DNA of 38,179 bases from Glomus cerebriforme (Eukaryota; Glomeromycota; Glomeromycetes; Glomerales; Glomeraceae). Below the pieces are notes generated by a model that saw nothing but the letters and a program-made list of their open reading frames with translations, did no database searches and was not told the origin of the DNA. Below, piece by piece: positions 1 through 9,120 of this stretch; positions within the stretch are counted from its first letter, which is position 1, and every line of letters starts with the position of its first letter. A program made the translations under genes and the position numbers. Location of the stretch: positions 33,054 through 71,232 of the forward strand of contig QKYT01000596.1 of NCBI GenBank assembly GCA_003550305.1, given 5' to 3'.

Positions 1-732
1 AATTAAGCTATTTTCAATTTTATTATTATTTTAGATAGTTAAAAAAAAGTGGCCAATAATTTTTTTTTAAATCAAATTGGTTTATAACGCCACTTTATCT
101 ACTGATCAATCCATAGATGAATCAAAAAAGAAACTATTGTATAATAAAAAAATACCTTTTTAATAATAATCTAATCAAAAATAAATCATATTCATTGATT
201 AGTAATTATATTTATTGATTAGTAATCATATAAAACAATATATGATTATTTTAATTTATAAATTGGACTATTCCAAAATCAGTTAGATTGGTTTCATTTA
301 AAAAGTTATTTAAAAAACCGTTGTTCAGGGGGTATACGGGGCGGGTTGTTATGTTAAATTTTGGATGATTAGAATGTAAGCCTAAATTTAAGTTTAACAT
401 AAAATTAGTTTTCGCTTTTCCATTTTAGTACTTCTATCAGCCATCAAATCTTTTAGCGGTGTAAAAATAATATAGTAAATATATAGTAAAATAACCCATA
501 AATACCATATATATACTTAAAAAAAATATATTTTTGAAAACACAACACAACGACCATGTTGGTGATACAAGAAGTCATTTAGAAATGTTACACCATTTTC
601 CGTAAAAAAATCGTAAAATTTTGCTGATCAGATGATCGACGTGAAATGTCCTTTTAAAAATTTTTTATTTTCGTCTGATGACCAATTTTTGGTATTATTA
701 TTGATTGATTTCTTTGGAACGATTTGTATCAT
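1..732. other. AT-rich intergenic DNA
   Basis: No open frame of substance, RNA gene or terminal repeat was recognised. The stretch holds short direct repeats of the type ttgattagtaat (around 195-230) and one GC-richer patch near 328-350 with no identifiable function. Confidence 0.5.
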
Positions 733-1131
733 ATGGCCAGTCGTGGGAAAGCCTCAATATTTCGTACTTCGAATAGCCGTGGAAAAATCGAAGATGCAAA
801 TATGTTAATGCGAACATGCCTCAGTATAGAGTATCTTTATTTTAGGACGTCATGTTTTTTCGAAATGATGCATTAATTATAGATCATCTCCGAATTTTAA
901 GAGAAATAAAAATTGGTTATAATAGTAATATTTTTGATGAAGACACTAACGCTCTGGCTCGTACATGTGAGTGAATATCTTGATCTTGGGGGGTGTGATT
1001 ATATTACTGAATCATCAATTTGTAATTTTTTTTTCATTCTTGCACAAAGTCCAACATCTTGTCCTTCCTTACTCGGAAAAAATATAAATTCCGTAAATAT
1101 ACATTTACAGAAAAAAAAAAGTGGAGTATAA
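733..1131 (+). pseudogene. Decayed leucine-rich-repeat (F-box/LRR-like) fragment
   Basis: Short open pieces in different frames read like one broken LRR protein. Residues EYLDLGGCDYITESSICN (about 973-1026) fit the cysteine-containing LRR pattern of AMN1/F-box-LRR proteins, where leucine-rich strands are followed by a C-x2-I-T-x2-S-I motif; such proteins choose substrates for SCF ubiquitin ligases. Two neighbouring segments encode related peptides, EDANMLMRTC (near 790-825) and EDTNALARTC (near 940-968), which suggests two adjacent repeats or a small internal duplication. The frames are broken by stops and shifts, so no working protein is expected. A GTGAGT splice-donor-like site lies at 967-972, so part of the fragment could be an exon border. 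Family assignment rests on motif recognition only. Confidence 0.38.
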
Positions 1132-1188
1132 AACGGATCAAAGTTTTGTTATATTAATTTTCTGTCGTTCATATGCAGATCGGGTGAT

Positions 1189-1204
1189 TATATATATATA
1201 TATA
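1189..1204. repeat. (TA)n microsatellite
   Basis: An uninterrupted run of alternating T and A, about eight units. It is a simple repeat with no further inferred role. The surrounding DNA from 1132 to 1531 holds no recognisable gene. Confidence 0.7.
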
Positions 1205-1531
1205 TCTTTTAAAAAAAAGGTAAAATTAGAAAATCATATTATTAATTTGTCATTCGTCTTTAATATCGGTTAATTTATTAACTAATTCAAAAACTTATTT
1301 CAATCCGTATGATCTTTGATTCAAAAATTGGAGCAATATTCTTCTTTTAAATAAATAAAATGAATACAAAATCATTCATTTAACATATTCACATTTGCTA
1401 ACTATGCTCTACGGGATCACCATATTCAGCTTCTGCCTTTCCTCCATGCATCATTCATACATATGTAAGCACATGTTTCGAAAAGCACGAATTCTGAGAA
1501 TATGTCTATCATTGGGTAAAAAAAAAACAAA

Positions 1532-1540
1532 TATATATAG
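1532..1540 (+). promoter_or_regulatory. TATA-box candidate of the secreted-peptide gene
   Basis: TATATATAG lies about 100 nt upstream of the ATG at 1637 and is followed by an A-rich leader. Position and sequence suit a core promoter with a short 5' UTR. In DNA this AT-rich such a match is easily due to chance. Confidence 0.3.
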
Positions 1541-1636
1541 GGACTGATCAAAAGAATTTCGAACAACAAAAAAAAAAAAAAAATAAATAAATAAATATCT
1601 CTAAATAATATTAATCTCTAATAACAATATTTTGCA

Positions 1637-1941
1637 ATGAAATATCTTTTCTTGTTTATCGCTCTTATTTGTATCATCCATGGCCTGACAGTTCACGCAT
1701 CACCTCTTGGTAAAAAGAAATTTGAAATTAATTATTTTCATTTATAACATTCATCTTTCTATTTTCTCACCATGCATTTAATTTAACATTTTCATTGATA
1801 GTTGAATCTGGTCAACTCATGAAACGCTGTGAAACTGATAGTGATTGTGCCGGCTCTAAATGTGAAAATGGAACATGCAACTCAGTTTCTATTGAATGTT
1901 GCTGGATGCCTCCTATTTATTGTTGTGGACCAGGTCGTTGA
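1637..1941 (+). CDS. Small secreted cysteine-rich peptide precursor, two exons
   Basis: Exons 1637-1709 and 1802-1941 join across a 92-nt GT-AG intron (phase 1; branch-like TTAAC near its 3' end) to encode 70 residues. Residues 1-21 form a classic signal peptide: Lys2, a hydrophobic core LFLFIALICII, and a small-residue end at HA-S. A short pro-region follows and ends in Lys32-Arg33, a Kex2-type cleavage site, directly before Cys34. The mature part would be 37 residues with eight cysteines spaced C-x5-C-x4-C-x4-C-x6-CC-x6-CC and a C-xx-D-x-DC start, typical of knottin-like disulfide-rich peptides. The protein is probably secreted through the ER-Golgi and is a candidate effector or signalling peptide. 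I do not recognise a named homologue. Gene structure is well supported because signal peptide, dibasic site and cysteine module join in frame only after splicing. Confidence 0.8.
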
Positions 1942-3565
1942 ATAATGGAACGTTACTTTTGACTTTTTTTTTAATTTTTATATAAACTATTTATTTATGT
2001 AACAGTCTAATAGCACATGTATACTCTCACTAGACTAATCAATTCAAATCAATCCATCTACTAATTCTCTAATTCTAATTTTAAGTTAAAAGCATGTTTA
2101 TTTAATTTGCAAATTAAATCACGTACATTTAATTACAAATAAAATGAAAATGAAAATCTTTTAACAAGGTTCTTGTCTATTAATTAATTTGTTTTACTCA
2201 TGACAATTTTTAAGTTGCTTGGTTATGACGACAACATTTTCTAGTATGTTTTTCTTTGGTTTTCAGGATTTAAAAGCAAGACTTTTGGATGGTATTTACC
2301 TGCGCAACAGCATTCCCAACTTGTTTTTTGTACAACCTTTTTACAAAAGTTTTTGCATCTGCCCAATTATCCTACATAAATTTTTAATGATTGCTCTGGT
2401 AAAGGTTCTTTATTGTTAGAATAAATACTATCAATTATTTAAAATCTTCAGCTTGTTATTCTCTTTCATAACCACTTAAAGTATTTCAATATTTTCAAAC
2501 ATATTGACAGCTTTTATTTGTATCATTTGTTATCGTATTAAAAATAATACAGTATATAACATATATTATTAAGCATTTTTAGGATTTAACTAAATTCCTA
2601 TGAAACACAAAAAGCGTCGATGATTTTTTCCATATTATGATTGATAAAATCATTCAACATTTACTACAGATGGTAGAACTTTATAAAAAATTAAAAAAGT
2701 GTAAAAAAAAGGAAAAAAATATATGAAAAGTCTCTATTTCATAGAACTCATAGAACTCAACCATCATACGATAATTCTAATCATAGAATTACCCTGAAAA
2801 ATTTCTGTCACATGGGTATCACAAGCGTTTTCTGTCCAAGCCAATCAAATCGTACCATGATCAGATTTTTATACCGCGCCTATCTAATAAGGGCTTTTAA
2901 TTGTAGATTTATTTATAAAACCTGTACAAAATTTTTTGAAGTTTCTGATAAAAAAGTAGAATTAAAACTTATCTTTAAAATGTTCATTCATTGTTCAATT
3001 ATTTCCAATCAAATACTTAAGCTCATCAGCCGTAAATAATGCTTTTATTAAAATTTCTGAATGTTCTTGTTCTTTATAAAATTATACTAAAAGTTTACAT
3101 TTAAAATTTTTACTTAATAAACAGGAACTTTAAAATATTCGAAGCAAAGTTTCTTAAAAATATAAGATTTTCTATTCACACTCATGAATCATATTCAAAT
3201 TGAACCAAATAATATTGAAAATTTCGCATTAAACAATAATTTGGAATTTATTTTTATTCATTTGTGAAGATTAATGGAGGTCCTACCTTTCTTCAGCTAT
3301 TCATATTAAAATACAAAAAGATTACATGTTTATTAATATAACTGTATTAGCATAATATATTAAAATTAGGACAATCTCGTCTAAATTTAATTTAGATTAG
3401 TACTTGGACAATTTTTAAAAAAAGACCAGAAAATTTATTTGAGCAAAAAAGTGCATTTTAGTATAAATAAAATAAATAAAGCTCAATTACATTATTTAAA
3501 TTACGATAGGTTTATAATGATATGATTAGTGAATTTTAATCGACCAATGCGGATCGACTCCAATA
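1942..3565. other. AT-rich intergenic DNA, possible faint coding relics
   Basis: Open frames at 2219-2419 and 2812-3039 (plus) show no recognisable domain and look like chance. The minus strand near 2290-2370 has a short clean stretch reading NWADAKTFVKRLYKKQVG with a GT donor after it, but it is flanked by stops and was not assigned. No RNA gene or terminal repeat was seen. Confidence 0.35.
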
Positions 3566-3810
3566 GCCCTGTTCATTTATAGATTGAATTATTCGGATCG
3601 GAAAATAAAGTAACCAATCGAATATTATTTACAATTGAGCACGATTTTTACAGCTTGTTCAATTTCCGGTCGGTCGAGTTTATTCGGTCAGTCTGTATTG
3701 CACCAATAAAATTATTCATTTGCGTTCGATCTAAAAAACTAACAAATCTGGCAAATCAAATAAAAATCTCACCCAACCGAAAAATGTGACCGACCGGAAA
3801 TGAACAGGAT
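3566..3810. mobile_element. MITE-like element with TA flanks
   Basis: The 245-bp segment starts gccctgttcattt (3566-3578) and ends aaatgaacaggat (3798-3810), an inverted pair differing at two outer bases. A dinucleotide TA lies on both sides (3564-3565 and 3811-3812), the target-site duplication used by Tc1/mariner elements. A longer internal inverted match exists: tgttcaatttccggtcggtc (3656-3675) against the complement of the right end (3786-3805). There is no coding capacity. It could be a non-autonomous miniature transposon or a chance palindrome in a region rich in ggtcggtc motifs; the same gaccgaccg motif recurs near 3929. Confidence 0.4.
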
Positions 3811-4733
3811 TATAGTAGTTAGTTGGATTGATTATATCATAAACAATAAATATAATTGGTTCATTTGTTTGTCACGTCAATTTATCATAATGTAAAACCA
3901 AAATTTCCCAATTTTTGTAGATCGGTTTGACCGACCGCTAACCGATTCTCATCTACTGTAAGACGAGCTAAAGAAATCGAGCATTAATTTTTGATCGATC
4001 AACCTAATGCTGGCTGAAATAATCATAGTGCAGGCTGAATTTACATCACATGTCATGTAATAAAATGGTTAATAATCGACCAATTATTGATCGATTATTT
4101 TGCTCAAACTCTTTAAGCATATGATTGATTACATGCAATAAATAAGGCATGACCATTAAGCCAAGTTTTACTCGATTAAATTATCGAACATGAATTTTTG
4201 GGTCAATTAAATTCACTAGATATGATGCACTTTTTGATAATTTGATGCAGCCTTTCAAATTGTCAAAAGGTCAATAATACAGGTTTATTTTTAGCACCAA
4301 ATTACTGTAAATGAAAGAAAAGAATAAGAAACAAATGAAGAAAACTAATAATTTAGGTAAATTTTTTATTGCACCAACTTATAACATCGTGTTATTCGGA
4401 CTATAACAAGTTCATTAAAATGTCATTATTTTTGGCAACAAGAACATGAAATTTTAAAAGTGATAGCAAGGAATACGTTTATAGTATTGTATGTATTAAC
4501 ATATAATATATCATTTTTGGCCTTTTTTTTATTTGGACTTCTTTTTATTGACAATTGAAATCATAAGTTCTTTTATTTATCTTAAAAGTATATGTTCATA
4601 TTACTTTTTAATTTAATAAATCATAATGTTTTACAATTTAGCTTCTGCCTTCTGGTGCGAGATTACACAAAAAAAAATTGGGCGATCGATAAACAAATTG
4701 AGAATTGGGTAGGACAAATGTTAAAATGGTAAG
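3811..4733. other. AT-rich intergenic DNA upstream of BTB gene A
   Basis: No gene recognised. The stretch contains several tcgatc/ggctgaat-type short repeats (about 3930-4130). From 4676 it begins to resemble the promoter of the other BTB copies (attgggtaggacaaa at 4703-4717, compare attgggaggacaaa upstream of copy B). A TTTA-rich tract and A-run precede the start codon at 4834. Confidence 0.4.
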
Positions 4734-4750
4734 TTAAATTGCAAATATGG
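4734..4750 (+). promoter_or_regulatory. Conserved upstream block of BTB-TLDc gene A
   Basis: TTAAATTGCAAATATGG lies 83 nt before the ATG. Nearly the same block occurs upstream of copy B (complement of 12216-12232) and copy C (complement of 29873-29889), while the DNA between block and ATG differs. It may be a core promoter element or simply shared ancestry from the duplication. Confidence 0.4.
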
Positions 4751-4833
4751 TCAGCTGGTCATTGTTCAACATTAAATGATTTTATTTATTTATTTATTTT
4801 TTTTAAAAAAAAAAAAAAATTATGTAAAAAGAA

Positions 4834-6362
4834 ATGTCAGCCCAATTTTTTCCAAGATTAAGTAAAAATTATATTGAAATTTTAGACGATGAAGAATATT
4901 ATGATATTACAATTGAAGTTGGTAATGATCCAAATATTAAAATATTTCGTGCGCATATGATTATCCTATGTTATCGTTCTCCATTTTTACGACGAACGTT
5001 GGCTTCTAATAAAAGGAAAAATGATGATATCTTAACTCATATTAAGTTTCCTAATATTTCACCAGAAAATTTTCAGATTATTTTAAGGTAAGTTATTATT
5101 ATGGTTTTTTTTATCAATATCTCAAAATATTTTTATATTCATATCTAACAAAATTATCGTTATTATAATGTAGATATATTTATGGTGGATTTATTTCATT
5201 AAGTGAACAAGAATCTTCAGAAATTTTGAAAGTATTAGTTGCAGCTGATGAACTTCTTCTTCAAGAACTAGTTGATTATTTACAAAAATATTTAATTGAA
5301 AGTAAATTTGAATGGATAGAACAACATTTTGAACTTGTTCATCGAACAAGTTTTCAATCTAATTCTTTTTTGGAACTTCAAAAATTTTGCACAGATTTCA
5401 TGGCCAAGTCACCAGAAAAAATATTTAAATCTTTTGATTTTACTTTTCTTCCTGAAAAATCTTTAATTTCACTTATTAAAAGAGATGATTTACAAATGAA
5501 AGAAATTGAAGTTTGGGATCATGTATTAAAATGGGGTCTTGCACAAAATCCTACACTTAATCCAGATCCTTTAACGTGGTCAGATGATGATTTCAAAATG
5601 ATGGAAAATACTTTACAACATTATTTACCTTTAATTAGATTTTTTAGTTTTTCATCTGAAGATTTCTTTAAAATTCGACCTTATAAAAAACTTTTAAGGT
5701 GCCAACTTTATGAAGAATTATTAGAATCTTATTTGAATCCTAATAGCAAACCAAGTGATAATATTTTACTTCCTAGACATAGAAAAATTGATGGGATTAT
5801 CGATTCAAAAATTGTTAATTTAAATATTGTTTCTATAATTTCAAGATGGATTGATAAAATAGATATTAAAAGTAAATTTGCTTATACAAGAGAATTGTAT
5901 TTACCGTATGAATTCAAATTACTATTAAGAGGAAGTAGAGATGGATTCACTCCTAAAAAGTTTCATGAATTATGTGATAATATGCCTTATACTGTTACAC
6001 TCATTAAAATAAAAGGGACGGAAGAAATTATTGGAGGATATAATCCTTTGATATGGAAGAGTCCACCTGATTCTGGTGAATGGAGTATAACAAAAGATAG
6101 TTTTATATTTTCTTTTAAAAATAAGGATAACTTTAAAGAACCAATCTTAATTCATGTGAAAAATATGAATAAAGCTTTGTTCCATAAAAATGGGAATGGT
6201 CCCACATTTTCTTTTGACCTTCATATGTATATGGAAGGAACTGGTAAAGGGTATAGTACTATTCGTTGTAAACAGGCAGACTACGAAAAAAAGATAAGAG
6301 ATGCAGAAGATAAATTTTCAATAGAAGATCATGAAGTATTTCAAATTTTGATAAGTGGTTGA
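4834..6362 (+). CDS. BTB-BACK-TLDc domain protein, copy A
   Basis: Exons 4834-5087 and 5174-6362 are joined by an 86-nt GTAAGT-TAG intron (phase 2), giving 480 residues. The intron lies inside the BTB domain: exon 1 ends FQIIL-R and exon 2 continues YIYGG, the conserved end of BTB helix/strand. Order: BTB/POZ about residues 15-118 (D-I-T-I-E-V, F-R-A-H, L-C-Y-R-S-P-F), BACK about 130-235, TLDc about 300-475 (LLLRGSRDGFTPKKFHELCD, IIGGYNPLIW, DSFIFSF). BTB domains dimerise and recruit cullin-3, so it may be a ubiquitin-ligase adaptor; TLDc proteins are linked to oxidative-stress resistance and V-ATPase binding. This combination is greatly expanded in Rhizophagus. The start is the first ATG of the BTB frame and matches copies B and C. 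All three domains are intact; the gene is probably functional. Confidence 0.92.
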
Positions 6363-6402
6363 TGTTTATTATAATTTAAATGAGAATATAGTGAATTTTT
6401 AA

Positions 6403-6452
6403 CGGTAAGACGAAAAGGAGTGGTGTCGGGTTAACCAAATAAGTATTGTATG
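6403..6452 (+). repeat. Left terminal inverted repeat of the 1.73-kb transposon
   Basis: It begins CGGTAAGACGAAAAGGAGTG and continues with the perfect core GTGTCGGGTTAACCAAATAA. It is preceded by the 9-bp repeat at 6394-6402. Five mismatches to the right end all fall in the outer 11 bases. Confidence 0.8.
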
Positions 6453-6795
6453 GTGCTGTAATCGCTATTGAGTATGGTTTTTATAGTATACTATACTTAG
6501 CTGTATATTAACAATCGAAATGAGTATTATATATTTATTATTTTAAAATTTATACTCAACTGCCACATAAAGAAAATTAAGAATAGCAACCATGTATTAT
6601 TATTATAAATTTAAAGTTTGTATATAGTATTAATATAAAAATTTTAATTTTAAAATGAAGTATTATATTTGAAATACTTTTATTAATAATATTGGTTAAT
6701 TAACCAATTTTGACGCTCTTTTTCACAATTATATAATTCCATTTCACGAATTTTAGCTTCACGTTTCCTTAATGCAATTTCTCATTCTTTTAATG

Positions 6796-7577
6796 CTAAA
6801 TCTTTTTCCAATATTCAAGCTCTTTAAGCCTTAAAGCAAACTCATTCTCTTTATTATGATTATCTTCTTCATAATTATCATCTTCACAACAATCTTCTTC
6901 AACATTGGTATCAATCACGATGGTTTTTTTATTCTTTTTCTTGTTATTATTGGATTGCACATTTTGTCTACGCTTCATAGGGACTGATTTTGGAGTATTT
7001 GATCTTTTAGTTTGTATGCGGGCTAATAATGATGTATAAATAAATAAATAAATAAATAAAATTAATTAGTTAACTTTTAAAACTTTTATTTCTGGTATTT
7101 TGATATGTACTGTAATATTATTACCTTTACGTTTATTTGACCGCACATTTCGTGCAATAAGACCTTTATCACATCCCTGATTAGGTACATTATACTTTTG
7201 ATGAACATTAATGGCAGTAAATCTTTCCTTATCTAATTTGCGTCCTCTATAATAAATAAATAATTTTTTAAATTAGTGATACTAAGTATTTAAGAAAAAA
7301 AATAAATATTTATAATATTGAATATATAAATATATATTACATACTGAATAATATCAGTTACTAATTTTAGGTTCTTTCCATGATAATTGTTTAATGCATC
7401 ATGTGCTGCCTCTTTGTTTTCCCATCCTTTGATATGATATATAATTGCAATACCTTCCTCACTTGTTGGAGGATATTCGATTGGAACTAGTAAGTGAATT
7501 ATTGTTTTAACAGTTCCACGTTTTGTAATATAAATTCCTGTATCTTCTTCTGATTCAGAAGATATATCATTTGGCAG
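6796..7577 (-). pseudogene. Unknown transposon-borne protein, three visible exons, 3' end decayed
   Basis: On the minus strand exons 7577-7345, 7246-7125 and 7022-6796 join through a 98-nt GTATGT-TAG and a 102-nt GTAATA-TAG intron into one open frame of about 190 residues. A TTATACAG acceptor before 7577 implies an earlier exon, but no convincing one or start ATG was found. The first exon has an acidic patch (SSESEED) then a small globular part (IIYHIKGWENKEAAHDALNN); the second is basic (NVRSNKRK); the third is Lys/Asn-rich with an acidic stretch (EEDCCEDDNYEED) and ends in LKELEYWKKI-stop. Just beyond the stop another frame reads as a coiled coil (LRKREAKIREMELYN, about 6765-6715), so the original C-terminus was lost by a shift and a stop. 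Such tails occur in transposon Myb/trihelix-like accessory proteins. I do not recognise the family. Confidence 0.6.
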
Positions 7578-7659
7578 CTGTATAATATGTCAAAATAATA
7601 TTTTATTATATTATCATTTGGATTACTCCATATAAATATACCTCTATTAACAAAATTAG

Positions 7660-7950
7660 TATAGCAAGACAACTTTATTTGTGTGAAATAATAAGCAAGA
7701 TAATATTTCTTTTACGTGAGATAGCTTTTATAAATAATTTTTTTTTCGCGTAAAACAAGATAATATTCTTGTAAAATAACTAACATATGTAAAAATAATA
7801 TGTTTTTTCATGTATAATAAGCAGAAATAATATTTTTTTTTCGTATGAAATACTGTATAAGTGAAGATATATAAAGAAGCAATAATTTTTCACGCAAAAC
7901 GAGTGAAGATAATACTTTTTGTGAAGATAAATATTTCCTTCATGTGGCAG
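7660..7950 (-). repeat. Subterminal degenerate direct repeats inside the transposon
   Basis: About six imperfect units of 35-60 bp, read on the minus strand as (A)CG-N-AAAAAAATATTATCTTGCTTATT-like, recur next to the right terminal repeat (for example around 7690, 7755, 7815, 7880, 7905). Subterminal repeats often bind transposase. The units are degenerate and AT-rich, so borders are approximate. Confidence 0.45.
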
Positions 7951-8085
7951 TGTGGGACAATAAGACTTTTGTCTTGATTGTATACTGGCGCAGAAGAGTA
8001 TTACAAATTATATAATAATTATTTGCTATTACATACACAGTAGCAGCTTTACAAATCATACAATGGAGTAGATTATTTCACATGA

Positions 8086-8135
8086 CATACAATACTTATT
8101 TGGTTAACCCGACACCACTCCTTTCTGTATTACTC
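8086..8135 (-). repeat. Right terminal inverted repeat of the 1.73-kb transposon
   Basis: Read on the minus strand it starts GAGTAATACAGAAAGGAGTG and continues with the same perfect core as the left end. The 9-bp repeat AATTTTTAA follows at 8136-8144. Confidence 0.8.
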
Positions 8136-8144
8136 AATTTTTAA

Positions 8145-8885
8145 TACAAATTCCAAATTTTATTATAGACAAATTGCTGTACTAATATAATAAACATGAT
8201 CATTTCTTTTTTTTTGACAGATAATAAAATATTTTAGAATGAATAGTTTAAGCTTTTAAAAATTTTAGATGTTGCTAATAATTTAAACTCTTTTTTTCAA
8301 GAAAGTCATGTAATACAATCGTTTATTGTATAAAAAAATTTTATATACACAATTTCATTTAAAAACCATTACAAATAAAAAAAAATTTACTTTTTAAATA
8401 CAATTTAATTATTTAAATTAGGCGTTTACTAAATAAAAAGGTGAATATTATCCGTAGAAAATTGCAACCTTTTTCTTTAATAAATACAGCCTAGCCTAAA
8501 CTGCTTTAGTATTGATTACATACAAATAGATAAGTTTGAATCAGAAAATTATTAGAATAGATGATGATGATTTGTTATCATAAATAATCATTTTGTACTA
8601 GGAGAAAAATCATGAGTTGTTGACAAATATAGAAAATTCCGTGTGAACAAATAAAAAAGATTATGTAATTAATCATTGATTAAAGTATAATCTATGTTTA
8701 AAAATAGAAAATTTCAAATTAATAATGATACAATAATAAATTAAATATTTTTATTATTTTTGACTCATTTTTATATTCTTAATATTCTTAAAATATATAA
8801 ATACTACCATTTTTTTTAATAATCATTTGCATTTTTTAAATGTTTATTATTATTATTATCCTAATTTTATCTTCTCCTTATCCTT
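8145..8885. other. AT-rich intergenic DNA
   Basis: No gene, RNA gene or terminal repeat recognised. The 3' part changes to the pyrimidine-rich leader (tcttctccttatcc) that precedes the structured repeat. Confidence 0.5.
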
Positions 8886-9120
8886 TAAATTCCCTCTTAT
8901 CTTCCTTGTACTGTATATGAGGTCTTCCTCATATCGGGCAAGGAAACCAGTAATACCAGTCAGTTAGTCGAGTATCTTCTATCTGGCTGGTTTGGTATTT
9001 TTTTTAAAAAAAATTCCTTTAAACTTCCTCTTCTCTTCCTTATACTGTATATGAGGACTCTCTCATATCAGGCAAGGAAAGCCGGTCAGTATCTCCTAAC
9101 TGGCTGGTTGGTTTAGGTTA
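8886..9120 (+). repeat. Structured two-hairpin repeat, dimer 1
   Basis: Two consecutive units (about 8886-9005 and 9014-9120) share a pattern: CTTCCTT, ACTGTATATGAGG, AAGGAA, then a CCRGTCAG...CTGGCTGG block and a T-rich spacer. Each unit can form hairpin 1 (TTCCTTG 8902-8908 with CAAGGAA 8939-8945, and inside it ATATGAGG with CCTCATAT in unit 1) and hairpin 2 (CCAGTCAGTTAG from 8956 with CTATCTGGCTGG to 9000; in unit 2 CCGGTCAGT 9082-9090 with ACTGGCTGG 9099-9107). Sequence differences between units largely keep the pairing. A second dimer lies at 17027-17255 in the same orientation. It may be a small transposon family, a SINE-like tail or a structured non-coding RNA source; no pol III boxes were clear. 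Confidence 0.6.

Larger units (their letters stand above)
6403..8135 (-). mobile_element. 1.73-kb DNA transposon with 9-bp target duplication (MULE-like ends)
   Basis: The element has 50-bp terminal inverted repeats: the outer 21 bp match at 16 positions in register, the inner 29 bp match perfectly. Immediately outside both ends stands the same 9 bp, AATTTTTAA (6394-6402 and 8136-8144), a direct repeat expected from insertion. A 9-bp AT-rich duplication is typical of Mutator-like elements. Inside is one spliced gene on the minus strand and a set of subterminal repeats, but no recognisable transposase, so it is either a cargo-carrying non-autonomous element or a family whose transposase is not recognised. 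It landed about 40 bp behind the stop codon of BTB gene A. Strand given is that of the cargo gene. Confidence 0.75.

Noticed and set aside
2219..3039. Two plus-strand open frames of 66 and 75 codons
   Set aside because: No domain, no conserved neighbour and unconvincing composition; length is expected by chance over several kilobases.
7031..7060. (AAAT)n run as a possible CRISPR-like or regulatory repeat
   Set aside because: It is a simple microsatellite inside an intron; no spacers or unit structure.
7921..8085. Search for a first exon of the transposon gene (ATG AAG GAA ATA on the minus strand near 7945)
   Set aside because: It gives only 17 codons before a stop and no good donor that would join in frame to 7577.
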